Assembly: GCA_020629715.1 (NCBI GenBank)
Contig: JAHDCU010000001.1
Location: 434,001-498,000, forward strand
From: Saprospiraceae bacterium
GTDB lineage: Bacteria; Bacteroidota; Bacteroidia; Chitinophagales; Saprospiraceae
Direction of reading: 5' to 3'
DNA length: 64,000 nt
The notes beneath the pieces were generated by a model. That model did no database searches and was not told the DNA's origin. It was given only the letters and a program-made list of their open reading frames with translations. Positions 54,736-63,947 of the stretch are shown here, piece after piece (positions within the stretch are counted from its first letter, which is position 1; each line of letters begins with the position of its first letter). The position numbers were made by a program, and so were the translations under genes.

Positions 54736-56571
54736 ATGATGTATAGTTCTATGCGACAATGTGCTGATGATCTTGAGAAGAGTGGTCAGCTAATAAGAAT
54801 CAAAACTGAGGTAGATCCAGATCTTGAAATTGCAGAAATTCATCGCCGTGTATTTGATGCTAAAGGTCCTGCCCTACTTTTTGAGAAAGTAAAAGGGAGT
54901 CCTTTTCAAGCTATATCGAATATATACGGTACATATGATCGTACAGATTTTATATTTCGAAAGACAATAGAAAAGGTCAAAAAAGTAACTGAATTAAAAG
55001 CTGATCCTGCCAATTTCTTTAAGAATCCCATGCGATACTTGAGCGCTCCTTTCACAGCTCTTACCGCACTTCCAAGGAAAGCTATATTTTCTAAGCCAAG
55101 TAAGTATGGTCAGACCTCCATCGATCAATTACCGCTCATCAAATCCTGGCCCATGGATGGTGGTGCATTTGTGACCTTACCGCAGGTATTTACCTTACCG
55201 CCTGATAATGACTCCATGATGCAGTCCAATCTAGGTATGTATAGAATACAGTTATCTGGAAATGAATACCCAATCAACGAGGAGATCGGTCTACATTATC
55301 AAATACACCGGGGCATAGGAGTACATCATGAAGCCTATAATCGATCTGACAAACCTTTCAAAGCATCTATCTTTATTGGAGGTCCGCCTTCAAATGCATT
55401 TGCAGCTATCATGCCTATGCCTGAGGGATTGAGCGAATTGACCTTTGCAGGCATGCTAGCAGGACGATCATTCAAATATTTTAAGGACGATCAAGGACAC
55501 ATCGTGTCCGCGGATGCTGATTTTGTGATTACAGGTACTATCCAAAAAGGTGCAAAAAAGCCAGAGGGTCCCTTTGGCGATCACTTAGGCTACTATAGTC
55601 TCGAGCATGAGTTTCCTTTTATGAAAGTAGATCGAGTCTATCATCGTAAAAATCCATTATGGCATTTTACAGTTGTAGGAAGGCCACCACAAGAAGATAG
55701 CAGTTTTGGATATTTAATCCACAAACTGGTGGAAGCATTGACCCCTGGAGAATTTCCTGGATTGAAAGAAATCAATGCTGTGGATGCGGCAGGCGTTCAT
55801 CCATTGTTAATTGCCATAGGCAGCGAACGCTACATGCCTTTTCGCGAGCGCAAGCCTGAAGAAATTTTGACCATTGCGAATCGTATCTTGGGATCAGGAC
55901 AAACAAGCTTAGCAAAGTTCCTATTTATCGCAGCAGATGGTGATTCGGACCAACTGAATACGCATGATACGGAGCACTATTTTGAGCATTTCATGGAGCG
56001 GGTAGATTGGACTCGAGACCTTCACTTTCAGACAAAAACAACGATTGATACACTTGACTATTCAGGTACAGGATGGAATGCCGGATCAAAAGTAGTCATT
56101 GCTTGCTGTGGAGATCCAATCCGAAAACTTGCAAATGAAAAACCTACATTAGATAGTTTACCTACTCATATATCAGGGGCAACTATGGTGCAAAAAGGTA
56201 TTTTGGCGTTGAGTAGCTCAAAGTTTGAAAATTACGATCAGGCAAAAGAAGAGATGCATCGTTTGGATCAACATTTACGAAAATCTAAATTGTCAGAAAT
56301 AGCTATGATCATCGTTTGTGATGATGCCGACTTTATAGCTGCCACTCATAACAACTATCTATGGGCAACCTTCACCCGTGCAAATCCGAGCCATGACATA
56401 TACGGTGTAGATGCTTTTACAGAATTTAAACATTGGGGATGCAGAGGTCCTATCATCATCGATGCCCGTATCAAACCGCACCATGCTCCAGAACTAGTCA
56501 CCGATCCTGATGTCTCTGATCGAGTTGATCAGTTATTTGATAAAGGTGGAGAATTGGCGGGAATAATATAA
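54736..56571 (+). CDS. UbiD-family decarboxylase
   Basis: A 611-residue protein of the UbiD family, which uses prenylated FMN to decarboxylate aromatic or alpha,beta-unsaturated acids. Recognisable parts are EIAEIHRRVFDAKGPALLFE (about 29-48), FIGGPPSNAFAAIMPMPEG (about 213-231), EGPFGDHLGYYSLEHEFPFM (about 276-295, with the catalytic Glu-Arg-Glu region), and PGEFPGLKEINAVDAAGVH (about 336-354). This longer Bacteroidota form is most often linked to menaquinone or ubiquinone-like quinone synthesis. The start may be either of two adjacent ATG codons. No ubiX is nearby, so the cofactor maker lies elsewhere. Specificity is not settled. Confidence 0.93.
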   Translation: MMYSSMRQCADDLEKSGQLIRIKTEVDPDLEIAEIHRRVFDAKGPALLFEKVKGSPFQAISNIYGTYDRTDFIFRKTIEKVKKVTELKADPANFFKNPMRYLSAPFTALTALPRKAIFSKPSKYGQTSIDQLPLIKSWPMDGGAFVTLPQVFTLPPDNDSMMQSNLGMYRIQLSGNEYPINEEIGLHYQIHRGIGVHHEAYNRSDKPFKASIFIGGPPSNAFAAIMPMPEGLSELTFAGMLAGRSFKYFKDDQGHIVSADADFVITGTIQKGAKKPEGPFGDHLGYYSLEHEFPFMKVDRVYHRKNPLWHFTVVGRPPQEDSSFGYLIHKLVEALTPGEFPGLKEINAVDAAGVHPLLIAIGSERYMPFRERKPEEILTIANRILGSGQTSLAKFLFIAADGDSDQLNTHDTEHYFEHFMERVDWTRDLHFQTKTTIDTLDYSGTGWNAGSKVVIACCGDPIRKLANEKPTLDSLPTHISGATMVQKGILALSSSKFENYDQAKEEMHRLDQHLRKSKLSEIAMIIVCDDADFIAATHNNYLWATFTRANPSHDIYGVDAFTEFKHWGCRGPIIIDARIKPHHAPELVTDPDVSDRVDQLFDKGGELAGII

Positions 56572-56572
56572 T

Positions 56573-56738
56573 GGTATCGAGGTGTCAGGGGGTTCAAGGT
56601 ATCAGGGTTTGGAAAAATCTGTAACCCTGAAAATTACAGAGATTACTAGTTGTTCTAAGAACCCCAAACGGGGAACTCCAACTTCTATATAATTTTTAAA
56701 CTTCTAAATCCCTGAAGCCCTTGATACCCTTGATACCT
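56573..56738. repeat. Imperfect inverted repeat between convergent genes
   Basis: Arms near 56573-56610 and 56704-56738 share GGTATC-AGG-TCA-GGG-TTCA elements in opposite orientation, with an eight-base insertion in the left arm. Between them is a CCCC-AAAC-GGGG hairpin near 56662-56673. It may be a decayed small mobile element or a bidirectional stop for the flanking convergent genes. Confidence 0.45.
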
Positions 56739-56742
56739 AATT

Positions 56743-57501
56743 TCAATTATCCCCATTCATTTTCCAATCCAACCACGTGATAGTCGCATTAGCCATATAG
56801 AAAATATACTTCCCAACATTTGCGATATTGAGTAGCATGATATTTTTGATCAATTGGACTACATTGTAGATCATCCAACTGAGCCAAGTCTCCTCATACT
56901 TGAAAATATTAGCAAAATTAGCACCGATCGATAAGCCAAAAGTAATGCTGACTACGATCAAAAAGCTATGATCCGTCTTTCCACCAAAAAGATAGGCTCC
57001 TAGATAGACAAGTGCAAAACCTAGAATCATACCCAAGATAACAGCAATATAGTACAGGCGATCCTTATCTCTTATCTTGACCCCTTGAGACCATTTTGTA
57101 AATGACGCCGTATTTAAAACTAACGATATCGGATAAGTGATGATGGCAGATCGATTACCAAACAAGAAGTCATGGACTCCTGAGATGATCGATGTAAAAA
57201 TACCAATAGCGTTACCAGAATTTCTTTGTTTACCAATGAATCTTGTGCTCAAAAGTGAAAAGCAAGCACCTACAATAGAAATGATTCCTAAAGGATATGC
57301 TCCCATTTTCATTTTACTAAAAAGCTGATCTATACTTACTCCAAACTCTATCTCTCCTTGATAGAAATATGTGCCTTGAAAGTCTCTTATTAAGCAAAGT
57401 CCAACGATAAATAGAGCGCCGAGAACATCTATAAAACTAGAATTTACAAGAGACCTAAATACACTGCCTTGATGTTTATTTGGCTTTGAAATCTTTTCCA
57501 T
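56743..57501 (-). CDS. PnuC-like nicotinamide riboside transporter
   Basis: A 252-residue inner-membrane protein with about seven helices and a short, charged N-terminus. The last third, WLSWMIYNVVQLIKNIMLLN and KYIFYMANATITWLDWK (about 211-249), follows the PnuC pattern, in which conserved Trp, Asn and Tyr line the vitamin path. PnuC members take up nicotinamide riboside or related vitamins by facilitated diffusion followed by phosphorylation. The N-terminal half matches PnuC less well, so specificity, including other vitamins as in PnuT or PnuX, is open. It is convergent with the UbiD gene. Confidence 0.7.
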   Translation of the reverse strand: MEKISKPNKHQGSVFRSLVNSSFIDVLGALFIVGLCLIRDFQGTYFYQGEIEFGVSIDQLFSKMKMGAYPLGIISIVGACFSLLSTRFIGKQRNSGNAIGIFTSIISGVHDFLFGNRSAIITYPISLVLNTASFTKWSQGVKIRDKDRLYYIAVILGMILGFALVYLGAYLFGGKTDHSFLIVVSITFGLSIGANFANIFKYEETWLSWMIYNVVQLIKNIMLLNIANVGKYIFYMANATITWLDWKMNGDN

Positions 57502-57639
57502 TACAAAGATTAAAGTTGTGGAATCTTGGGTGTTTTTCCAAGTACATTCCCGACCAAATCTTGTAATAAGTCTCAGCTATCCTTTGCTAAATGCAGATAA
57601 GAGCCTACCTTAAGAGCTTGATTAATACCAATAAATAGA

Positions 57640-59256
57640 ATGAAAAACGTTTTCCTGAAGTTGAGTGGCGCCTTATTATTACTTTTAATACCGGCATTTG
57701 TTTTTGCACAAGAAGTTGAAAAAGGGCTCGATCAAAGAATAGATGAGGCATTCAAACCTATCTCAGATTTTTTCTCAAATGTTATATTTTTCAAGATAGG
57801 AGGCACTCCATTTGTTTTAATGTTGCTTGTATTTGCAGCATTATTCTTTACGGTTGCTTTTGGATTTATAAATATCCGCAGATTTGGTACCGCTGTAAAT
57901 GTAGTACGAGGAAAGTATGATGATATTGAAAAACACGAAGGCGCATCTGCAGATGCCGCAGTTGATGGAGATATTCCTGATACCATCAGAGATGAAAGCA
58001 AGGATGGTGAGGTTACCCACTTCCAAGCTTTGGCCACAGCAGTATCGGGTACCGTTGGAAACGGTAATATCGCGGGAGTCGCCCTCGCCATTGCACTTGG
58101 TGGCCCCGGTGCAACATTTTGGATGATCATCTGTGGACTACTTGGTATGTCTACCAAATTTGTAGAATGTACTCTCGGTGTAAAATATAGAGATATAGGT
58201 CCTGATGGCACCGTATACGGAGGTCCGATGTACTACTTATCTAAAGGTCTTAAAGAAAGAGGTTTTGCTACTTTTGGAAAGATCGCAGGGATATTTTTTG
58301 CCATATTCTGCATTGGAGGATCTTTTGGGGGTGGAAATGCAGCCCAGTCGAATCAAGCAACTATTGTAATAAAGGATCTTTTGCAATTAGAAAGTACGGG
58401 AGCTGGTGCATTGATAGGTTTATGCCTTGCCATCTTAGTTGCAATCATTATCATAGGTGGTATCAAGCGAATTGCCTCAGTAACTGAAAAGGTAGTGCCA
58501 TTCATGGCAGGTCTATATATCCTAGCATGTCTGTACATCATAGGAAGTAATTATCATTTAGTTGGTTCTGCTATTTCTAGCATTATTACTGAGGCATTCA
58601 GCCCTAGAGCTACTGTAGTAGGTGGTATTATCGGAGTTTTGCTAGTAGGATTTAAAAGAGCAGCATTTTCTAATGAAGCCGGTGCTGGATCAGCCTCTAT
58701 AGCACATAGTGCTGTAAAGACGAAGTACTCTGCTTCTGAAGGCCTAGTAGCTTTATTAGAACCTTTTATAGATACCGTGGTGATCTGTACCATGACTGCT
58801 CTTGTGATTGTGATATTCAATAGTGGAGGAGTATTTGAATATGGTGTAGATGTTAGTGCAGATGGTAGTGGCGCAGTGATGATTGACGGAGTTTCTTATG
58901 AAGGTGCTGGAATCACCGCTCAGGCATTTGCGCAATATATCCCATACTCTAACATATTCCTGACGATTGCTGTTGTACTATTTGCAGTATCTACCATGAT
59001 CTCATGGTCTTACTATGGTTTACAGTCTTGGAAATTTCTATTTGGTAGAGGGAAAGCTACGGATCTCGCGTATAAAATCCTATTCTGCATCTTTATCATT
59101 ATAGGTGCTGCGGCTAACATGGGATCAATCTGGGCATTCTCTGATGCCATGATCTTTGCCATGGTATTCCCTAATATGATAGGTTTATTCTTCTTGTTCC
59201 CTGTAGTGAAAGAAGAACTCAACAAATACCTTACGGCCATTGGAATTAAAAAGTAA
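57640..59256 (+). CDS. Alanine/glycine:cation symporter (AGCS)
   Basis: A 538-residue inner-membrane symporter that moves small neutral amino acids with sodium or protons. VSGTVGNGNIAGVALAIALG (about 136-155) and GGPGATFWMIICGLLGMSTK are the substrate-binding signature, followed by FVECTLGVKYRD and GGPMYYLSKGL (about 197-207); the rest follows the LeuT-like layout with FSNEAGAGSASIAHSAVKT (about 343-361). Compared with typical AlsT proteins it has a longer N-terminal part (MKNVFLKLSGALLLLLIP, signal-like, ending near FAQ) and a charged loop with HEGASADAAVDGDIPDT. folK follows after 15 bases. Confidence 0.93.
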   Translation: MKNVFLKLSGALLLLLIPAFVFAQEVEKGLDQRIDEAFKPISDFFSNVIFFKIGGTPFVLMLLVFAALFFTVAFGFINIRRFGTAVNVVRGKYDDIEKHEGASADAAVDGDIPDTIRDESKDGEVTHFQALATAVSGTVGNGNIAGVALAIALGGPGATFWMIICGLLGMSTKFVECTLGVKYRDIGPDGTVYGGPMYYLSKGLKERGFATFGKIAGIFFAIFCIGGSFGGGNAAQSNQATIVIKDLLQLESTGAGALIGLCLAILVAIIIIGGIKRIASVTEKVVPFMAGLYILACLYIIGSNYHLVGSAISSIITEAFSPRATVVGGIIGVLLVGFKRAAFSNEAGAGSASIAHSAVKTKYSASEGLVALLEPFIDTVVICTMTALVIVIFNSGGVFEYGVDVSADGSGAVMIDGVSYEGAGITAQAFAQYIPYSNIFLTIAVVLFAVSTMISWSYYGLQSWKFLFGRGKATDLAYKILFCIFIIIGAAANMGSIWAFSDAMIFAMVFPNMIGLFFLFPVVKEELNKYLTAIGIKK

Positions 59257-59271
59257 TAGATTCTTCTTACC

Positions 59272-59754
59272 ATGCATGAAGTAGTCCTTCATCTAGGAAG
59301 TAATATTGAAAATAGAGAGCAATATCTTGAAAAAGGTATTGCTCTTTTAGATATGTATGTCGGTAAAGTCATCCGTAGATCATCTATCTATGAAACTACA
59401 GCATGGGGAGTCACGGATCAAGCAGATTTTTTAAATCAAGCAGTACTACTCCGCACTAGTCATACTCCACTAGATATCCTCCACAAAACTCAAGCAATCG
59501 AAACTCTTCTTGACAAGAAAACAGCGTATCACTGGGGGCCTAGAACTTTAGATATCGATATCATCTTTATAGATCAAATGGTCATCGATTATAAAGATTT
59601 ACAAGTGCCCCACCCTCTATTACATAAACGAAAATTTGTTTTAGAACCGCTGGCCGAGATTATACCCAACTGGAATCATCCAATTCAAAATCAATCCAAC
59701 CATGAGCTTTTGAATGTTTGCACGGATCAATCAAAGGTCATAAAAATAACTTAA
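59272..59754 (+). CDS. folK: 2-Amino-4-hydroxy-6-hydroxymethyldihydropteridine pyrophosphokinase
   Basis: A 160-residue HPPK that transfers pyrophosphate from ATP to hydroxymethyldihydropterin in folate synthesis. The sequence shows LHLGSNIENREQYLEKGI (about 5-22), SSIYETTAWGVTDQADFLNQ (about 43-62) and HWGPRTLDIDIIFID (about 86-100), which contains the two Asp residues that bind Mg-ATP. PHPLLHKRKFVLEPLAEI (about 113-130) completes the family pattern. It lies 15 bases after the symporter and is probably co-transcribed with it, though functionally unrelated. Length is normal (about 155-160). Confidence 0.96.
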   Translation: MHEVVLHLGSNIENREQYLEKGIALLDMYVGKVIRRSSIYETTAWGVTDQADFLNQAVLLRTSHTPLDILHKTQAIETLLDKKTAYHWGPRTLDIDIIFIDQMVIDYKDLQVPHPLLHKRKFVLEPLAEIIPNWNHPIQNQSNHELLNVCTDQSKVIKIT

Positions 59755-59771
59755 ACAGTTCGTATTCATAA

Positions 59772-61061
59772 CTAATTATGATTCGGTATCGCATTACGCA
59801 TATCAGGTAATCTAAAAGTCGAAGTCCCATTTCCTCCATAGTTGGTTCCTATCAAAGCAAATAATGAGTTATAATCAGCGATCATAAGCTCTTGGCCCTC
59901 ACAAGGTAGCCATCCTGCTGGTGTAAAACTATATGGCAATAATTTTACCTCACCTACCATCACTTGATCATTTGGACCGCCTGAGTTTGAAGGGAAGCTG
60001 CCTGTAGAAACAGCCATGAAGTATCTCAGGCTCGTCGTCCGACTAATAATATCATCGTCTGCATTGGAACCAAGATCAGTATCACTTATTTTTATACCTC
60101 CTTGAACTTCTAACTCATTTGTTATCAAAGCATTACCACTAAAAAAACCTGCATATGAATTTGGAATAGCGGATGCAAAACCTGCAATGGCATAGTTAGA
60201 TTGTCCATTATATGAAAACCCTGCGACACCATAGTTTACGCCTGAATTAGCACTTAGACTACTACCATAAAGGCCGTAATAAGCTCCACCTCCATCACCC
60301 TCTGCAATACCTTCTACACCTTTCCATTTGGAACGTCCTCGAACACCCACACCATAATAGTCAGATGATACATGTACCCCTTCTATAGCTGGTTCATCAT
60401 TGGATATACTCCCTACTTTCGTTACTGATAATCCTTGTTCTGTACTTTGGTCAACGGTGATCTCCTGACGAGCATTGACCTTGAGTAGCTTATTATCAAA
60501 TTCACCATAAATCAAAACATCATTTTCCCCTCCAGTAGAGTTATGGATCATTAATTTATTGTCTCCTGTATAATTTTCTCCTGATTTAAATCCAAGGAAT
60601 ACGTTATTACTGCCCGATGAAAATTTACCTGCTCCATGACCTAAAAATGTATTTCCATTGCCATTATTTCCGTGGCCCGTACTTGACCCTAAATAGGTAT
60701 TATTATCTCCAAAAATGGATGCTTCCGCTGAAAATGAACCAACAAAAGTATTTCCATTTCCAGAAGTTCTACTAACTCCCGCATTTCTGCCAATCAATAC
60801 ATTCTGAACGCAATCAACACAATCTCTTCCTGCCCCCGAGCCCAACATGATATTAAACATACCGTCGCCTGTAAAAGGATTAGCAGGTCCAAGGTTCTTA
60901 CCTGTATTTTCACCAAACAATACATTCCTTCCTGAATTGAGAGCCTGTAATCGTACTCCATTTCCACTATCTGTATTCAAAACTTGTAGTTCGGGTGACT
61001 GTGCCAAAAGTCCTATTGAAAAGAGACAAAGAGTAATAATTGTGAACGCTATATTTTTCAT
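59772..61061 (-). CDS. Secreted YadA-head-like/tail-collar protein
   Basis: A 429-residue secreted protein. The signal peptide (MKNIAFTIITLCLFSIGLLA, cleavage before Q) is followed by NTDSGNGVRLQALNSG, then short repeats (about 75-175) with GNGNTFVG, DNNTYLGSSTGHG, GNGNTFLGHGAGK and SNNVFLGFKSG, in the head-repeat style of trimeric autotransporters. A middle part (about 200-330) resembles Bacteroidota cell-surface or collagen-like spacers. The end, AGWLPCEGQELMIADYNSLF to LPDMRNAIPNHN, is the phage tail collar domain. No phage genes are near. It may be a surface fibre rather than a phage part. It is a single gene and convergent with folK. Confidence 0.82.
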   Translation of the reverse strand: MKNIAFTIITLCLFSIGLLAQSPELQVLNTDSGNGVRLQALNSGRNVLFGENTGKNLGPANPFTGDGMFNIMLGSGAGRDCVDCVQNVLIGRNAGVSRTSGNGNTFVGSFSAEASIFGDNNTYLGSSTGHGNNGNGNTFLGHGAGKFSSGSNNVFLGFKSGENYTGDNKLMIHNSTGGENDVLIYGEFDNKLLKVNARQEITVDQSTEQGLSVTKVGSISNDEPAIEGVHVSSDYYGVGVRGRSKWKGVEGIAEGDGGGAYYGLYGSSLSANSGVNYGVAGFSYNGQSNYAIAGFASAIPNSYAGFFSGNALITNELEVQGGIKISDTDLGSNADDDIISRTTSLRYFMAVSTGSFPSNSGGPNDQVMVGEVKLLPYSFTPAGWLPCEGQELMIADYNSLFALIGTNYGGNGTSTFRLPDMRNAIPNHN

Positions 61062-61226
61062 TTTGAAATCATTTATTGATAGTTCAAATATGTCATTCTG
61101 ATTGGGATAAATGAGTAACCCTATAGGGTGAAAAAAGAGTGATTACCAATCGATAAGCTAGCCTCGATTCGGTAAGAAATTCATCTTTTTAAGCAAGAAG
61201 AGTTATATTACTGTAAATAATGTAGC

Positions 61227-62735
61227 ATGAGCATTGATACGACGATCAACGATCAAAAGGCTATAGAAGAGCTTAATCGAATATTCAAAAAGCAGAAAAC
61301 GGCTTTCTTGAATGATCCATACCCATCACTTGCCGAAAGGAAAGAGCGCATCAGCAAGATCCCTGTAATGCTACAAAAGCATAAAACTGAAATCATAGAA
61401 GCTCTGAATGCTGATTTTGGTGGGCATTCTGAACGTGGAGCACATCTGCTTGAGATCATCAGCATGTTGGAACGAGTGAAATACAATTTGACTCAAATCA
61501 AAAAATGGATGAAACCCATCCAAAAAGCAGGTAATCTTGTCACTCAGGGCAACGCCAAAGTATATCTCAAATCTCATCCCAAAGGAGTGATTGCCAATAT
61601 GGTTTCTTGGAATTTCCCATTTGACATAGGTCTCGGACCCGTTATCGATGCGCTGGGTGCTGGAAATAGAGTCATCATCAAACCCTCTGACCTAGGTCCG
61701 CACTGCGGAGAGCTCATGAAAAAAATGATCAAGGATACTTTTGATGAAGACCTCGTAGCCGTGGTCGCTGGAGACCTTGAGCTTGCCAAATATTTTCCAA
61801 CATTACCATGGGATCATCTGGTCTATACCGGTAGTGGGAGGGTTGCTAAACTTGTCATGGAGAGTGCAGCTAAAAATTTAGTTCCAGTAACTTTAGAGTT
61901 AGGTGGTAAAAATCCTGTCATTGTACATGAAGACTCCATCAATGATGAGACCATAGCCATGATTGCTGGTGTAAAAGCAGTAAAAAGAGGACAGATCTGT
62001 GTAACAGGCGATTACTGCTTGGTCCCTGAGAAAACTCTTGACAAGTTCGTCAATAAACTGAGCACCTATTTTTCGCAACATTTTGGTTCTGATGATAATG
62101 GTGCCGCTCATGCTTGTGGCATCATAACGGATCGACATTTGAAGCGATTACATCATCTAGTACAAGAAGCTACAGATGTAGGAGCTAAGGTCATCAATAC
62201 AGGTAGTGACATAGATTCTGCTGGAAGGCATATGCCCTTTCATCTAATCGTAAATCCTAGCCCAGAACTTGGGATCATGCAGGAAGAAATATTCGGCCCT
62301 ATCCTACCCATCTTGACTTATAAAAACGATGATGATATCATCCAACATGTCAATGCGGGTGATCATCCGCTCGGTTTGTACATATTTGCAAAAGATCAAG
62401 CATTCATCGATAAGATTAGTACGTATACGCATAGCGGTGGTGTTGCCGTAAATGCGATTGCTATCCAAGCAGGTCAACCGTCCCTTCCATTTGGAGGTAT
62501 CGGAGCTAGCGGTATGGGAATACATCATGGAGAGGAGGCTTTTAGAGAATTTTCTAATCAACGAGGATACTTTGTCAAAAAAGGTGGTGGTCTTTATGAT
62601 GCCATATTACCTCCATATGATAAAAGTACCGATCAACTAATCGAAGAGGCAGCATACGCTCCATTAGCGCAACAAGCCTTATTTGCCCTTAAAAAATTAC
62701 CCAGCAATATTTGGGGAATGATCACTGGAAAGTAA
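61227..62735 (+). CDS. Coniferyl-aldehyde-dehydrogenase-type ALDH
   Basis: A 502-residue NAD(P)-dependent aldehyde dehydrogenase. The cofactor region has NMVSWNFPFDIGLGPVIDAL (about 124-143); VTLELGGKNPVIVHED (about 221-236) holds the Glu general base, and GQICVTGDYCLVP (about 256-268) the catalytic Cys. The closing SLPFGGIGASGMGIHHGEEAFREFSNQRG-like segment and length match the coniferyl aldehyde dehydrogenase group (CalB-like), which also oxidises fatty and aromatic aldehydes. No other lignin or ferulate genes are seen nearby, so a general detoxifying role is equally likely. It is followed by a small membrane protein gene after 22 bases. Confidence 0.9.
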   Translation: MSIDTTINDQKAIEELNRIFKKQKTAFLNDPYPSLAERKERISKIPVMLQKHKTEIIEALNADFGGHSERGAHLLEIISMLERVKYNLTQIKKWMKPIQKAGNLVTQGNAKVYLKSHPKGVIANMVSWNFPFDIGLGPVIDALGAGNRVIIKPSDLGPHCGELMKKMIKDTFDEDLVAVVAGDLELAKYFPTLPWDHLVYTGSGRVAKLVMESAAKNLVPVTLELGGKNPVIVHEDSINDETIAMIAGVKAVKRGQICVTGDYCLVPEKTLDKFVNKLSTYFSQHFGSDDNGAAHACGIITDRHLKRLHHLVQEATDVGAKVINTGSDIDSAGRHMPFHLIVNPSPELGIMQEEIFGPILPILTYKNDDDIIQHVNAGDHPLGLYIFAKDQAFIDKISTYTHSGGVAVNAIAIQAGQPSLPFGGIGASGMGIHHGEEAFREFSNQRGYFVKKGGGLYDAILPPYDKSTDQLIEEAAYAPLAQQALFALKKLPSNIWGMITGK

Positions 62736-62757
62736 ATTCAAAATATAATCCTGCACT

Positions 62758-63180
62758 ATGCATATGATAGAATTATCAGCTGAATACCTGAATGATTTGA
62801 TGACTCAACTTGTATTCATCAGTGTATTCCTAGGTGGGTTTTCAGCTTCCATATTAGGAACATTGATTACCACCGATAAAAAGAAGAGTAAGGTGTTGAG
62901 CAAATTAATAATAGGATCATCTCTGGCTGCATTATCTTTTATAGTTGCGGTTTTTGCGATGACCAATATCATCATCGTTACGATCCCAACTTATCCATTA
63001 CCCTATGATGGATCTAGCGTTTCGACTTCAAGAGCGGTAGGCTTTGCTTCTTTCATTATTGGGATACTATCAATATTATTTGTAATCGGTACTTCAGGCT
63101 GGTTATACTCTCGCAAGCTCGGGATATTTACTACGGTTATTGGGGTTCTGGGGCTAATTGCTATCATTGCTTGTACTTAG
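62758..63180 (+). CDS. Hypothetical four-helix membrane protein
   Basis: A 140-residue membrane protein with about four hydrophobic helices (about 15-35, 47-73, 92-112 and 117-138) and short, mostly basic loops (TDKKKSKVLSK at about 43-53). I do not recognise a family. It starts 22 bases after the aldehyde dehydrogenase stop and is probably co-transcribed. No redox or metal-binding residues stand out. It might be an inner-membrane protein of unknown role; an alternative start two codons on (MIELS) is equally possible. Confidence 0.65.
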   Translation: MHMIELSAEYLNDLMTQLVFISVFLGGFSASILGTLITTDKKKSKVLSKLIIGSSLAALSFIVAVFAMTNIIIVTIPTYPLPYDGSSVSTSRAVGFASFIIGILSILFVIGTSGWLYSRKLGIFTTVIGVLGLIAIIACT

Positions 63181-63197
63181 TCATATTATGCTTCGAA

Positions 63198-63248
63198 ATT
63201 TCACTTATGTTCTTCTAGGCTTCCTCCAAAGGCGGACAGGTATAAGCT
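63198..63248. repeat. Dispersed intergenic repeat, copy 1
   Basis: Matches the window's last bases: 35 bases at 63214-63248 agree with 63966-64000 at 31 positions, and weaker similarity runs back to 63198 and 63948. It is followed by AAATATGCT and its mate AGCATATTT and by a GAGGTG-AAA-CACCTC hairpin at 63301-63315, so the element may be longer and folded. Confidence 0.6.
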
Positions 63249-63352
63249 AGATGAAATATGCTCACCACTTATAGCAAGAGCAAATTCAGCATATTTTATT
63301 GAGGTGAAACACCTCGACGACCGGTGTAGTTTTTACTTACATTAGCTATACA

Positions 63353-63865
63353 TCAGAAAGTAAACCCCAGATAACATCCATTAGGAACTCCTATACCTAA
63401 TCTTAAACTATGATTATTGAATACTCGTCTACAGCCTAAAACTCCCGTAGGGATAAATCTATTTGGTTTTCCAACATCGGCTTCTGTTCTTCTTTTTAAA
63501 TAGGCTCCTCCAATAGATATTTCAAATAGATTACTATGTTTACCAAAGAGAAAAACAGGCGAAAGCCCTGCATAAAAATATTTATCTATTCTTGATTCTG
63601 AAACTACTCCAGTATCATTCACTAGACCTGCTTGAGCTTTCAATTCTATGGTAGAGGAAGAGGAGATTCTACTCGTATTATGAATGGATACTTCTAAGCT
63701 TTTAACGAATAATGCATGACCAACGGTGACTCCAAAAGAAGTATCATTTTTCCCTTGCGCATAGCCAATTGCTTTATTTGAATCTTGAGCTTCTAGCACG
63801 ATCCCAAACAGGAGCAAGCAAAAGATGATTAATATGAATTTTACTGCGAAGATTTTGTTGATCAT
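63353..63865 (-). CDS. Hypothetical secreted, possibly beta-barrel protein
   Basis: From ATG 63865 (an ATG at 63925 adds a stretch with no signal), 170 residues. The signal peptide MINKIFAVKFILIIFCLLLF ends near AQD. The rest alternates small and large residues in short strands, with SFGVTVGHALFVKSLEVSI (about 42-60), FYAGLSPVFLFG and FEISIGGAYLKRR, and ends with GCYLGFTF and a terminal Phe, as in small outer-membrane barrels. No family was recognised. It is a single gene, flanked by the two copies of the dispersed repeat. Confidence 0.6.
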   Translation of the reverse strand: MINKIFAVKFILIIFCLLLFGIVLEAQDSNKAIGYAQGKNDTSFGVTVGHALFVKSLEVSIHNTSRISSSSTIELKAQAGLVNDTGVVSESRIDKYFYAGLSPVFLFGKHSNLFEISIGGAYLKRRTEADVGKPNRFIPTGVLGCRRVFNNHSLRLGIGVPNGCYLGFTF

Positions 63866-63947
63866 TCTTAAACTTAGGCATATTATTTTATCGATTCGGC
63901 TATTGAGTGACGGATTGCCAGTCAAATAAATCTTCTATTGTCAAGAC

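Noticed and set aside
59772-61061. A prophage remnant because of the tail collar domain
   Set aside because: No capsid, portal, integrase or other phage gene lies near, and the protein has a Sec signal peptide.
63301-63315. GAGGTG-AAA-CACCTC hairpin as a terminator of the aldehyde dehydrogenase operon
   Set aside because: No T run follows directly, and it seems part of the repeat element; kept only as part of that finding.
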